From contig JADKFU010000005.1 of NCBI GenBank assembly GCA_016717285.1, positions 294,501 to 358,500 of the forward strand: 64,000 nucleotides of DNA, written 5' to 3'. Made by a program: the position numbers and the translations under genes. This document shows, in pieces, positions 47,054-56,115 of this stretch; position 1 is the first letter of the stretch; every line of letters starts with the position of its first letter. The stretch is from Chitinophagaceae bacterium. Lineage in GTDB: Bacteria; Bacteroidota; Bacteroidia; Chitinophagales; UBA10324. A model generated the notes under the pieces. The model was not told the DNA's origin. It saw only the letters and a program-made list of their open reading frames with translations, and made no database searches.

Positions 47054-47710
47054 TTACTTCTTCACCTCTTTTTTCACTTCCGGCTTTACGGCTTTTTTAA
47101 CATCAGCTTTTTTGGCTATACTTTTAGTGGCAGTCACTTTTTTCGCTTTTGATTTTGAAGCGCTGAATTTTTCTTTTGCTTTCAGAATGTGATTGTAGTG
47201 GTGCTCACCATGCCAGATGTACATGGCAAGAATCTCTTTTAACTCATAGCTCATCTGATGTTCCGGATGATAAAACACGCGCTCAAAGTCCTGTTCACTC
47301 ATCGACTTTAATAAAATAGCCCAACGCTTGTGGAGGTTGAACAACAAGTCAAATGAAAAAGATGTTGCAGCATTTTTTCCGTCCTCCAGTTCTGACCATG
47401 CCTGCGGATCATAAGGTTTAATCGTTGGCATATCTTCCGTTAAAGCAAGTTTGAAACGGATGTAGGCATTCATGTGGCTATCAGCCAAATGATGAATCAC
47501 CTGGCGAATGGTCCATCCATCCTGCCGATACGTTGCATCGAGTTGTTCTTTGGTCAAACCAGTGATGATCCTTTTTAACTTACCCGGGAACTCATCAATT
47601 TTGCGGGTCATTTGTTGAATCTCTTCATTCGAATAGCTCTTTCCGAATTCAAACATTCCGATCGGGAATCTCAATTGCTGAGTTTTGTCAGCTTCAATCA
47701 TTGTGGTCAT
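47054..47710 (-). CDS. YfiT-family DinB-like bacillithiol transferase with Lys-rich tail
   Basis: A 218-aa protein. Residues ~10-182 form the four-helix DinB/YfiT fold with the three metal-binding His: IHHLADSHMNAYIRFKLAL (first) and YIWHGEHHYNHI (second and third). The opening FPIGMFEFGKSYSNEEI is the YfiT signature. YfiT enzymes transfer bacillithiol to electrophiles. The last ~36 residues are unlike the family: a low-complexity Ala/Lys/Val tail of KKV, KKA and EVKK units, similar to histone-like tails. It sits between thiolase and acyl-CoA dehydrogenase, in the same direction. Confidence 0.88.
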   Translation of the reverse strand: MTTMIEADKTQQLRFPIGMFEFGKSYSNEEIQQMTRKIDEFPGKLKRIITGLTKEQLDATYRQDGWTIRQVIHHLADSHMNAYIRFKLALTEDMPTIKPYDPQAWSELEDGKNAATSFSFDLLFNLHKRWAILLKSMSEQDFERVFYHPEHQMSYELKEILAMYIWHGEHHYNHILKAKEKFSASKSKAKKVTATKSIAKKADVKKAVKPEVKKEVKK

Positions 47711-47776
47711 TGTTACAGTCTGTTTTGGTTTAAAAAAATTATGAAAAATTTAAAGTCTTGATTTATCTGTATTAAA

Positions 47777-48957
47777 CTAAGCGATAGCTTCGATCACACC
47801 GGCAATTCCTTGTCCGCCACCGACACAAGCCGAAACAATTCCATATTTCTTATGGGTTCGTTTCAATTCATTGATGAGTTGAACAGAAAGTTTTGTTCCA
47901 CTGCAGCCCAATGGATGGCCGAGCGCAATGGCGCCTCCATTCGGATTTACTTTTGAAGGATCAATTCCTAATGTTCGTACAACAGCTAACGATTGTGTCG
48001 CAAATGCTTCGTTGAGTTCAATCACATCAATGTCCGCTAACTTCATACTTGCCTGCGTTAAAGCTTTGGGAATTGCTTCCACAGGCCCAATGCCCATTAT
48101 ACGTGGGTTAACACCTGCTGAAGCGCAACTCACTAATCGTGCAATGGGGTTCAAACCGAGTTCATTCACCATTTTTCGCTCATCACAATTACGAAAGAAG
48201 CGCCATCAGAAGTTTGTGATGAATTGCCGGCTGTAACTTGTCCACCCAATTTAAATGCTGGTTTTAGTTTGGCAAGCGCTTCCATGGTAGTATCTGCGCG
48301 AGGTCCCTCGTCGGTATCTACGATCCAGTTTTTTGTTTTCCGTTTTCCGTTTTCAACGGTAACTTCCTCAACTGTCACCGGCACAATTTCATTCTTGAAT
48401 TTACCTTCCTTAATAGCTGCGACTGCTTTCTGATGTGATTGAAATGAAAACAAGTCAGCGTCTTCACGACTGATATTGTATTCGCGTGCCACTTCTTCAG
48501 CGGTAAGTCCCATGCCAAGGAAATATTCAGCATGATCTTTTGCCACATAATAATTCGGAACGGTCTTCCAACCCATAGTTGGAACCAACGACATCGATTC
48601 TGCTCCTCCTGCAATAATGCATTCCGCCATTCCGCTTCTGATTTTTGCAGTTGCCATAGCAATTGCTTCAAGACCACTTGCACAGTAGCGATTGATAGTT
48701 ACTGCAGGAACGCTCACCGGCAACGCCTGAATCGCGATCCATCGCGCAATCTGCAAGCCTTGTTCAGCTTCAGGTACAGCATTGCCAACAATAAGATCAT
48801 CCACTCTTTTGGGATCCAGTTGAGGAACATCGGCCAGTAGCTTTTTAATCACTTGCACGGCCAGATCATCCGGTCTCATAAATCTGAATCCACCTCTTTT
48901 TGCTTTGCCGACTGCGGTGCGAAGGCCGGAAATGATGTATGCTTCCTGGTTGGACAT
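47777..48957 (-). pseudogene. acetyl-CoA acyltransferase (thiolase), single-base frameshift
   Basis: Last step of beta-oxidation. The reading frame from ATG 48957 gives 263 aa and stops at 48166 just after MSEKW. A second frame, starting inside it at 48172 (MVNELGLNPIARLV), continues the protein to 47777. Adding one A to the five-A run (T at 48172-48176 on the forward strand) restores one 393-aa thiolase, the usual length. The catalytic Cys is in NRYCASGLEA (first part), while the His (GHPLGCSGTK) and second Cys (CVGGGQG) are in the second part, so neither piece could work alone. Everything else is intact, so this may be a sequencing error or a very recent mutation rather than an old pseudogene. 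Part of the leftward fad cluster. Confidence 0.9.
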
Positions 48958-48980
48958 ATTTTTTAATTAATGGTTTGATT

Positions 48981-49095
48981 TGAGACTTGAAGACTTAAGA
49001 CTTGAGACTTAAGACTTGAAGACGTAAGACTTGAAGACGTAAGACTTGAAGACGTAAGACTTGAAGACGTAAGACTTGAAGACGTAAGACTAAAA
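48981..49095. repeat. 15-bp tandem array
   Basis: Five perfect copies of AGACTTGAAGACGTA at 49012-49086, preceded by diverged copies (GAGACTTGAAGACTTA-like words) from 48981 and followed by a decayed copy. It lies between the thiolase start and the four-helix-bundle gene. The same 13-base core occurs inverted at 49607-49619. Confidence 0.95.
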
Positions 49096-49144
49096 GGCAT
49101 AAGAGTAAAGGTGTAGGATTGGTGACGAATGATTAATGACAATA

Positions 49145-49507
49145 TTAATTTTTTTTCAAATTGTTTCTTTGAAATGAAAAAGTCATGCTTTGCCAGGTTT
49201 CAATTTTCGCAATAATGTTATTTGCTTCTTCTGGTTTCAGATAATCCAATTTCATACAAACAATTAAATCGGAAATCAATTCATTGGATGAGCCAAGAGA
49301 TATGTCAATGAAATAACTGAAATCTTTCGCAGTTCTTCTGCCACAACCTTCAGCAATATTTGAAGGCATTGAATTCGCTGCCCGCCTCATTTGTGAAACC
49401 ATTCCAAAAATTTCTTCCTTAGGCATTTGTTTCGTCGCTTTGTAAGTGGTAACAGTTATGCTAACTGCTTCCTCCCAAATTTTAAGTTTTCTAAAATTGT
49501 GTTCCAT
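49145..49507 (-). CDS. four-helix-bundle protein (S23/IVS-type)
   Basis: A 120-aa protein of the family first seen inside 23S rRNA intervening sequences: FRKLKIWEEAVSITVTTYKATKQMP, then FGMVSQMRRAANSMPSNIAEGCGR, then FSYFIDISLGSSNELISDLIVC, and a last helix ending in basic residues. These proteins form pentameric bundles and are thought to bind nucleic acid; orphan copies are common in Bacteroidota and their job is unknown. It interrupts the beta-oxidation operon and is flanked by short repeats in opposite orientation (48981-49095 and 49587-49640). Confidence 0.93.
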   Translation of the reverse strand: MEHNFRKLKIWEEAVSITVTTYKATKQMPKEEIFGMVSQMRRAANSMPSNIAEGCGRRTAKDFSYFIDISLGSSNELISDLIVCMKLDYLKPEEANNIIAKIETWQSMTFSFQRNNLKKN

Positions 49508-49586
49508 ATTGATTTGGTTCTATAATGTTCCATATTTAGTACTCTACAAACATCTTCGCAAATTACCCTTTCAACTAAAATTTACA

Positions 49587-49640
49587 AGTCTCACGTCAGC
49601 AAGTCCCGTCTTCAAGTCTCACCTCTTCGAGTCTTCAGTC
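49587..49640. repeat. inverted counterpart of the 15-bp repeat
   Basis: The forward strand reads AAGTCTCACG...CCCGTCTTCAAGTCTCACCT and then GAGTCTTCAGTCTCC. The stretch CGTCTTCAAGTCT (49607-49619) is the exact reverse complement of 13 bases of the array unit on the other side of the four-helix-bundle gene. The copies here are diverged. Confidence 0.75.
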
Positions 49641-49648
49641 TCCAATCC

Positions 49649-52051
49649 CTAATTTCTCAACGGTTTTCCGGTATTCAAAATGCTCTGCATTCTCTCCATT
49701 GATTTTTTTGTGGTAGCTAAACTCAGGAAAGCTTCACGTTCTAAGTCAAGCAGGTATTGTTCACTTACGTAAGTTGGGGCTGTTAAATCTCCTCCACTCA
49801 TTACAAATGCCAGCTTTTCAGCAATCAACCTGTCATGTTCTGAAGCATAGTTGCCGAATTGCATGGCAACAATGCCTGCATAGAAAGCACTCAATGCACT
49901 TCTTCCCAACACATAAATATCATTACGCGGAGCTGGCATCGTATAACCTTCTCTCGACAATTGCAGCACTTTCTGTTTTGCATCAGCAATCAATCTTTTT
50001 TCATTAATGCTGATGTCGTCAATTCCCTTTCTGAAAATATCCATCTCAAATGCTTCCGCAGCACTTGTGGCAACTTTAGCTGTTGCTATGTTGAGGAAGC
50101 GTTTTTGCAATTCCGGAAATTCAATTTCTCCTTCCTGGTAAGCATCACTTGCACGCACCGTCATTTCTTTCGAACCTGCACCGGCAGGAATAATTCCCAC
50201 GCCAAATTCCACGAGGCCGATATAAGTTTCAGCTGCTGCCTGCACGCTGTCTGCATGCAGACAAAATTCGCAACCACCGCCTAAAGTGAGATGATGAGGT
50301 GCAACTACAACAGGAATGGAAGAGTAACGAATACGCATGGATGTATTCTGAAACATCTTGCAAGCCATATTCAACTCATCATAATCCTGTTCAATGGCCA
50401 GCATCAGCATCATGGCCAGATTTGCACCGGCGGAAAAATTTTCTCCCTGGTTACCAATCACCAATCCCGCAAAATTTTTCTCTGCCATTTCAATTGCTTT
50501 TGGAATGGCATCCAAAACCTCACCGCCGATAGTATTCATTTTCGTTTTGAATTCAAGATTCAGGACACCATCACCAATATCAATTAAGTGTGCTCCGCTG
50601 TTTTTCCAGACAATATTGTTTGAATAATTTTCAAGAATAACAAAAGCATCTGTGCCGGGAATCGTTTTATAAGTTCCGCTTTTGAGTTCATAATATTTTT
50701 TGCTCCCGTTTTCAACTTTATAAAAAGAAGTATTTCCCTTTGCAATCATTTCATAAATCCATGGAGCCGGTTTATTCCCATTGGCTTCCATGGCTTTTAC
50801 GGAAGCTTCAACACCCATTGCATCCCAAGTGGCAAACGGACCCAATTCCCATCCGAAACCTGCATTCAAAGCATCATCAACTCTGTAAATATCATCTGCA
50901 ATTTCAGGAACGCGGTTGGAAACATATTGCAACATGCCATAGAAAAAGTGACGGTAAAAATCTCCGGCTTTGTCTTTTCCATTGACGGCGATTTTCATTT
51001 TTTGCATGAGGTCATCGCTCTGTTTCAACTGGTCAATAGTGGCAAACTTTGTCTTCGGCGCCAGTTCGTATTCAAGCGTCTTGATATTGAGTGAAGGATA
51101 AACAGTTTTTCCTTCCCGTTTTTCTTTCTTGAAAAAACCTTGTCCTGTCTTGTCTCCAAGCCAGTTATTTTTAACCATCTGGTCAAGCCAGGAGGGAATG
51201 CGGAATAATTCTTTTGCTTCATCATCAGGACAAGCACTGTAAACAAACTGTGCAACTTTCACCAGTGTATCAAGACCGACTACATCGCTGGTTCTGAACG
51301 TAGCAGATTTTGGTCGTCCAATAGCAGGGCCGGTGAGTGAATCAATTTCCTGCACCGTCATGTTCAGCTTTTCCATCAAATGAAAAATCTGCATAATGGC
51401 ATATACCCCAATGCGGTTAGCAATGAAAGCAGGTGTGTCTTTGCACAATACCGTTGCTTTTCCTAAAAACAAATCGCCGTACTGTAACAGGAAATCAACA
51501 ACTTCCATATCCGTCTTTGGCGTTGGAATGATTTCAAGTAAACGCAGGTAACGCGGCGGATTGAAGAAATGTGTTCCGCAGAAATTTTTCTGAAAGTCTT
51601 CACTGCGGCCTTCTGCCATCAGGTGAATTGGAATACTGGATGTATTGGAAGAAACAAGTGTTCCGGGCGTTCTGTATTTTTCCACCTGCTCGTAGATCGA
51701 CTTCTTAACCTCCAGATTTTCGACCACTACTTCCATCACCCAGTCGCAACCGGAGATGTCTTTCATGTGATCAGCAAAATTTCCGGTGGTAATGAGTTTA
51801 ACTGAGCTGGAAGTATATAAAGGAGCTGGCTTCGCTTTCAAAGTGGATTGAAGCGCGGAATTTACAATCCTGTTTTTTACGGTTGGATGTTCTAACGTTA
51901 AACCCTTTGACTGTTCTTCAGCTGTCAGTTCTTTTGGGGCAATATCCAGCAACAATACCTGCACGCCGATATTCGCGAAATGACAGGCAATACGGCTGCC
52001 CATTACACCTGATCCGAGTATTGCTACTTTCCTGATTTTCCGTTGGCTCAC
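49649..52051 (-). CDS. 3-hydroxyacyl-CoA dehydrogenase/enoyl-CoA hydratase fusion
   Basis: Two steps of beta-oxidation in one 800-aa chain. The N-terminal Rossmann domain (~6-190) has VAILGSGVMGSRIACHFANIG and the dehydrogenase signature CGTHFFNPPRYLRLLEII. The helical C-terminal dehydrogenase domains run to ~390. The enoyl-CoA hydratase/isomerase (crotonase) domain follows from ~480 to ~700 (AGLVIGNQGENFSAGANLAMM oxyanion-hole region and LTLGGGCEFCLHADSV). The order (dehydrogenase first) is opposite to E. coli FadB and normal in Bacteroidota. First gene of the leftward fad cluster, divergent from a MarR gene. Confidence 0.95.
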   Translation of the reverse strand: MSQRKIRKVAILGSGVMGSRIACHFANIGVQVLLLDIAPKELTAEEQSKGLTLEHPTVKNRIVNSALQSTLKAKPAPLYTSSSVKLITTGNFADHMKDISGCDWVMEVVVENLEVKKSIYEQVEKYRTPGTLVSSNTSSIPIHLMAEGRSEDFQKNFCGTHFFNPPRYLRLLEIIPTPKTDMEVVDFLLQYGDLFLGKATVLCKDTPAFIANRIGVYAIMQIFHLMEKLNMTVQEIDSLTGPAIGRPKSATFRTSDVVGLDTLVKVAQFVYSACPDDEAKELFRIPSWLDQMVKNNWLGDKTGQGFFKKEKREGKTVYPSLNIKTLEYELAPKTKFATIDQLKQSDDLMQKMKIAVNGKDKAGDFYRHFFYGMLQYVSNRVPEIADDIYRVDDALNAGFGWELGPFATWDAMGVEASVKAMEANGNKPAPWIYEMIAKGNTSFYKVENGSKKYYELKSGTYKTIPGTDAFVILENYSNNIVWKNSGAHLIDIGDGVLNLEFKTKMNTIGGEVLDAIPKAIEMAEKNFAGLVIGNQGENFSAGANLAMMLMLAIEQDYDELNMACKMFQNTSMRIRYSSIPVVVAPHHLTLGGGCEFCLHADSVQAAAETYIGLVEFGVGIIPAGAGSKEMTVRASDAYQEGEIEFPELQKRFLNIATAKVATSAAEAFEMDIFRKGIDDISINEKRLIADAKQKVLQLSREGYTMPAPRNDIYVLGRSALSAFYAGIVAMQFGNYASEHDRLIAEKLAFVMSGGDLTAPTYVSEQYLLDLEREAFLSLATTKKSMERMQSILNTGKPLRN

Positions 52052-52160
52052 GTTGTATATTTTTTAAGAAAAAATCCCAACCGGTTTTGGTAAGGCAAAT
52101 TCAACCGAAATGGAACCTTTTGGCGCGGCGAAGTTATTACTTAGTTCTTCATTTGCGAAA

Positions 52161-52209
52161 CAAAAATAAAAGTATTTGTTTAAACATTTAATGTGATCAC
52201 ATATATTTG
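52161..52209. promoter_or_regulatory. divergent fad/marR control region with two palindromes
   Basis: Rightward promoter: TTTG at 52175-52178 and TATATTTG at 52202-52209 (23 apart), 20 bases before the MarR ATG. Leftward -7: TATTTTTG on the reverse strand at 52168-52161. Two perfect palindromes lie between: TGTTTAAACA (52177-52186) and ATGTGATCACAT (52191-52202), overlapping the MarR promoter. They are good candidates for the MarR operator. Confidence 0.6.
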
Positions 52210-52229
52210 TCGCTGAATCATCCGGAGAC

Positions 52230-52691
52230 ATGGGAAACATTGAAAAAGCATTAGGAAACACCACGTATAAAAACGAGTACCAAAAGGCGATTGCCAATAT
52301 ATTTTATACTTGTCGTTGGATGGAATACTATTATCAGCAGCACCTCGGACTTTTCGGTATTACCTGGCAGCAGTTCTATGCGCTTCGCATCCTGAAGATT
52401 CTGCATCCTTTACCTGCCAATCTTAACTTGCTGAAGGAAAAGATGATTGACAAGAACAGTGATGTTTCCCGCATTGTAGAAAGACTGCGGAAAATGAGCA
52501 TGGTGGAAAGAAAACTGAATAAGAAAGATCGTCGTCACGTCGACATCACCATAACAAAAAAAGGAATGGAGCTGCTCGACAAGATCAAGAAGCGTGACCA
52601 TGAAATTGAAAGTGTGCTGCATAACCTTCCGGAGAAAGAAGTAAAGCAATTGAATAAACTACTGGATAAAATTTTTGAGGGAAAAGTTTAG
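52230..52691 (+). CDS. MarR-family transcriptional regulator
   Basis: A 153-aa winged-helix regulator. Dimerisation helices are at the N-terminus (EYQKAIANIFYTCRWMEYYYQQHL), the helix-turn-helix at ~55-100 (KEKMIDKNSDVSRIVERLRKMSMVERK), and the wing in NKKDRRHVDITITKKGMELL (DxRxxxIxIT-like family motif). The C-terminal helix pair follows. Divergent from the beta-oxidation genes with shared operator-like palindromes, so it probably represses them and itself until an acyl-CoA or fatty acid binds (inference). Start ATG is preceded by GGAGA. Confidence 0.93.
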   Translation: MGNIEKALGNTTYKNEYQKAIANIFYTCRWMEYYYQQHLGLFGITWQQFYALRILKILHPLPANLNLLKEKMIDKNSDVSRIVERLRKMSMVERKLNKKDRRHVDITITKKGMELLDKIKKRDHEIESVLHNLPEKEVKQLNKLLDKIFEGKV

Positions 52692-52709
52692 AAAAGTCTG
52701 CTGATTGAT

Positions 52710-53549
52710 CTATTGCATTCTTTCAAACCTCCCAAAGATTTTTTGACCTTTGGTATTCGACAGGATCAGTTGGTACAAACCCGTGGGCAGGGAAGTTATA
52801 TCAAGCGAAGATCCTGACAATGCCATATTGGATACCACGCCATTATTGGAAACAACCTGAATACTTGCAGTTTTGCCAAAATCGAGTGGGATGGCTATTT
52901 GAAGAAGATCATTAGCCGGGTTGGGAAATAATAGAACGTTATGACTGGAAGAAGTTATTTCATCAATTCCGGTTGCGATGATTGATTCGTCACCAAAAGC
53001 AATCCAATACTCATTCAATGTATCAGTTCCCGAGATATAGCGATATGAACTTTGATTCAGTATTGCTGAATCATAATCAGCAACCATAATGATTTCACCG
53101 CTGGTATCCCACCATCCTCCGGGTGAAACGCTTGTCAGAACACTTCCGCTATCACAAGGTTGGTTAAACAAGTTTTTGTTCCAATAAACCTTCAGTGGCC
53201 AACTGGTGCTTTTTATCTCGACCTCAATTATCGGCAAATCGATCCAGCTAAAAGGGCAGTTTTTCCGGATAAATTGTTTTTTGGATTCAAAAGAAGTTTC
53301 ATCATTCCAGGTTCCGAAGAAATGGTTTGATGAACGCATATCGAGTTCGGGTTTATAGGGAGAACCGATAATATTCACTTCATCAAAAAATGAATCAATT
53401 GTATCGGTAGCGTTGATATCATATCCCAGCGTGAGAGAATCTATGTTGCCGGCATTATCCTGAATGAATAGGACAAAAGAAAATTCCTGCGCAAATGAAT
53501 GTGAGTAAACAAACAGCAATGCAAAAAGTATCAGGTAATTATTTTTCAT
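52710..53549 (-). CDS. secreted protein with T9SS sorting domain
   Basis: From ATG 53549 the protein is 279 aa with a signal peptide ending HSFAQ (~residue 20); a longer frame reaches 53612 but is not needed. Residues ~20-195 have no recognised family; they are rich in aromatic residues and Asp, suggesting a beta-sandwich. The last ~75 residues are a T9SS type A sorting domain: LLFPNPANDLLQI, a Gly/Ser-rich middle, and LPTGLYQLILSNTKGQKIFGRFER. Likely exported to the surface. It converges with marR, 18 nt away. Confidence 0.82.
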   Translation of the reverse strand: MKNNYLILFALLFVYSHSFAQEFSFVLFIQDNAGNIDSLTLGYDINATDTIDSFFDEVNIIGSPYKPELDMRSSNHFFGTWNDETSFESKKQFIRKNCPFSWIDLPIIEVEIKSTSWPLKVYWNKNLFNQPCDSGSVLTSVSPGGWWDTSGEIIMVADYDSAILNQSSYRYISGTDTLNEYWIAFGDESIIATGIDEITSSSHNVLLFPNPANDLLQIAIPLDFGKTASIQVVSNNGVVSNMALSGSSLDITSLPTGLYQLILSNTKGQKIFGRFERMQ

Positions 53550-53676
53550 GATAAGTGTGATGGGAATAATGAATGTTAAATTAAGAAAAAAAGTAACTGA
53601 TGCGAGATACAAAATGTCTGCATGTTCTTTTTTTGAAAAGTATCTATACTAACTTCGTCGCCATCAATTTTTACTC

Positions 53677-55344
53677 ATGGCGAAAAATAAACAGCAGCCA
53701 GTTTCACGGACAAGGGAATTTCAGCAACCTGCAACTTCGTTGTTTAATGGGAATGCTGTGTATTGGTGGCTGCTTGCCCTGGTGTTGTTGTTTGTTGCAA
53801 TTGTCCGGCTGCGATTGCTCGGATTATCGCTCGAACGCGATGAAGGTGAATACGCATACATCGGTCAGTTGCTGCTCAAAGGATATGCGCCATTTGAGAA
53901 TGCATACAACATGAAATTTCCGGGCACATCGATGATGTACGCTTTGTTCATGCTTATTTTCGGAGAAACACAACAAGGTATTCGTGCAGGTTTTTTGATC
54001 GTGAATATTGCCACGATTGTATTGTTGTTCGTTGCAGTTCGCAGGTTCCTGGGAAATGCAATTGCCATTGTCTCTGCAACTACCTATGCATTGATTGCAT
54101 TAAGTCCTGCGGTCTTAGGAAGCGCGGCACATGCTACCCATTTCGTGGTGTTCTTTGCATTAGCAGGAATTTTTCAATTGGTGTTAGCACTTCCGGGTAA
54201 ACGGGTTACCTCTTACTTCTTCTCAGGAATATTACTTGGACTAAGCGTGCTGATGAAACAGTCTGGAATATTTTTCGTCGCATTTGCAGGACTCGTGTTT
54301 TTATACCATCAGATTATTATTCAGAAAAGCAACTGGAAGCAATGGCTGCTTTCAGGTTGCATATTGGCAGTGGGAGTGATTCTTCCCGTTACCTTTTTGT
54401 TTTTATGGATGATTGCATCGGGAACATTCGACCGTTTCTGGTTCTGGACTTTTGAATATGGAAGTCAATATGCGAGTGCAGAAAGTTGGAGCAGAGGAGT
54501 TGCCAATCTGAAAATAAATCTGGATGGCTTGCAAAATGATTTTATTTTTCTCTGGTTGTTTGCTCCTTTGGGATTACTGTTGCTATGGATAACAGAATTT
54601 CCGTCAAAGATCCGTTTGTTCACTACTGCACTCACCATTATTTCAGTGCTTGCCGTTTTTCCTGGTTTGTATTTCCGCCAGCATTACTTTGTATTGTTCA
54701 TTCCGGCATTCTCCATACTTGCAGGTATTGCAATAGCTGCATTTGGAAGGTTACTTTCTGAAAAATATAATTTGGCCTATGGAAAAGCATTGGCAGGAGT
54801 AATTTTTCTGGCAGCTTGTTTTGCAGGTATCATCCAGTTATTTCCTTATCTGTTTCAGCAAAACATGTTTACAGTTTCACGAATGCTCTATGGTGGAAAT
54901 CCATTTCCTGAAGCCATTACTATGGGCCGTTACATCAAGAGTCATTCAACGCCTGACGATCAGGTTGCCGTATTGGGCTCAGAACCGGAGATCCTTTTTT
55001 ATGCGAATCGTCTTTCCGCAACCGGTTACATCTATACGTACAGTCTTATGGAAAAACAGGCCTATAATGTGCGCATGCAAAAGGAAATGATTGCTGAAAT
55101 CGAAACAGCGAAGCCTGAATGGTTAGTATTTTGCCGGATACCTCAATCATGGTTGATGCGTGATGAGTCACCTCAGGATATTTTTGAATGGATCAGAAAT
55201 TATTCTGCTGAAAATTATGAACCAGTGGGTATTATGGAAATTCCGGATGATATGCGGGAAGGAAATTTTTTCTGGCAGGAGCAATTAAATAATTTCAAGG
55301 GAACTTCTGAGAGACAAGTATTCATTTTCAAAAGGGCCAGGTAA
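53677..55344 (+). CDS. PMT/ArnT-like membrane glycosyltransferase
   Basis: A 555-aa polytopic protein of the GT-C fold. The first loop has the acidic motif LERDEGEYAYIGQLLL and then NMKFPGTSMMYALFM (cf. PMT_2 family). About ten to eleven hydrophobic helices follow, then a soluble C-terminal domain (~420-555). It presumably transfers a sugar from a polyprenyl-phosphate carrier in the periplasm. A second, unrelated-looking member of the same class lies at 29037-30596. No glycan-synthesis genes adjoin either. Confidence 0.82.
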   Translation: MAKNKQQPVSRTREFQQPATSLFNGNAVYWWLLALVLLFVAIVRLRLLGLSLERDEGEYAYIGQLLLKGYAPFENAYNMKFPGTSMMYALFMLIFGETQQGIRAGFLIVNIATIVLLFVAVRRFLGNAIAIVSATTYALIALSPAVLGSAAHATHFVVFFALAGIFQLVLALPGKRVTSYFFSGILLGLSVLMKQSGIFFVAFAGLVFLYHQIIIQKSNWKQWLLSGCILAVGVILPVTFLFLWMIASGTFDRFWFWTFEYGSQYASAESWSRGVANLKINLDGLQNDFIFLWLFAPLGLLLLWITEFPSKIRLFTTALTIISVLAVFPGLYFRQHYFVLFIPAFSILAGIAIAAFGRLLSEKYNLAYGKALAGVIFLAACFAGIIQLFPYLFQQNMFTVSRMLYGGNPFPEAITMGRYIKSHSTPDDQVAVLGSEPEILFYANRLSATGYIYTYSLMEKQAYNVRMQKEMIAEIETAKPEWLVFCRIPQSWLMRDESPQDIFEWIRNYSAENYEPVGIMEIPDDMREGNFFWQEQLNNFKGTSERQVFIFKRAR

Positions 55345-55452
55345 ACAACATCTGATCAACGCTGATTTTTTTTACAAATGGAAATGGTGATGATTGAATT
55401 ATTCTTTGGGATGTAATTGTAATTACGTCTCAATTCACAATAAAACAAAAAG

Positions 55453-55949
55453 GTGATGGAGCCGGATTACCTGAAGCAAATTGAAAATGCAAAAAGCAAG
55501 CGAAAGGAGAATAAAAAATTCCTCGATCGTCTGAAGAAACTAAAACCTGCTGATCTTGATGTTATCACCAATCAACTGCATGATGCGGCATTCGAACATA
55601 TTGATTGCCTGAAGTGTGCTAATTGCTGCCGCACTACGGGACCATTATTATTGGGGAAAGACATTGACCGGCTTGCCAAACACTTCAACCTGCGACCGGC
55701 AGATTTCACTGAGCAATTCCTCCGGATTGATGAAGACAATGATTATATTTTCAAGAAAATGCCCTGTCCTTTTTAGGTGCGGATAATTATTGTTCAGTCT
55801 ATGAAGATCGTCCTGCTGCCTGCCGCGACTATCCACATACGCAACAGCGAAAAATTATTCAGAAGCTTGGAATTACCTATCATAACACGATGATTTGTCC
55901 CGCAGTGGCTGAAGTGGTAGAAGGTTTGAAAAAAGAGTATGGCATTTAA
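55453..55949 (+). pseudogene. YkgJ-family cysteine cluster protein, single-base frameshift
   Basis: The first 107 codons carry CLKCANCCRTTGPLLLGKDI and end KMPCPF with a stop at 55774-55776. In the next frame the text continues without a gap: LGADNYCSVYEDRPAACRDYPH to the stop at 55947-55949. Adding one T to the five-T run at 55770-55774 restores a 165-aa YkgJ (CxxCxxCC, CPF, and C.VYE.RP..CR.YP) protein, the Fe-S or zinc-binding type. As with thiolase, the lesion is one missing base in a five-base A/T run and the rest is intact. Confidence 0.9.
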
Positions 55950-56115
55950 ACCGGAAAATATAAATCCCTTCTGATCAATAGTTTTGCAATGATCATTTGA
56001 TTTACAGCAATGACAATATCCACGCTCCGGGCTTCACTTGATCTGCGCGGACCGAAGCGCTCGAGTTTCCTTTGTAAATGGAGCGGTTGCAGAGAAAGTC
56101 CTTAAAGGAAGCAGT

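Noticed and set aside
48166..48176. Programmed ribosomal frameshifting at the thiolase A run.
   Set aside because: The required -1 slip lacks a classical heptamer in the zero frame and no strong downstream structure is visible; a missing base is simpler.
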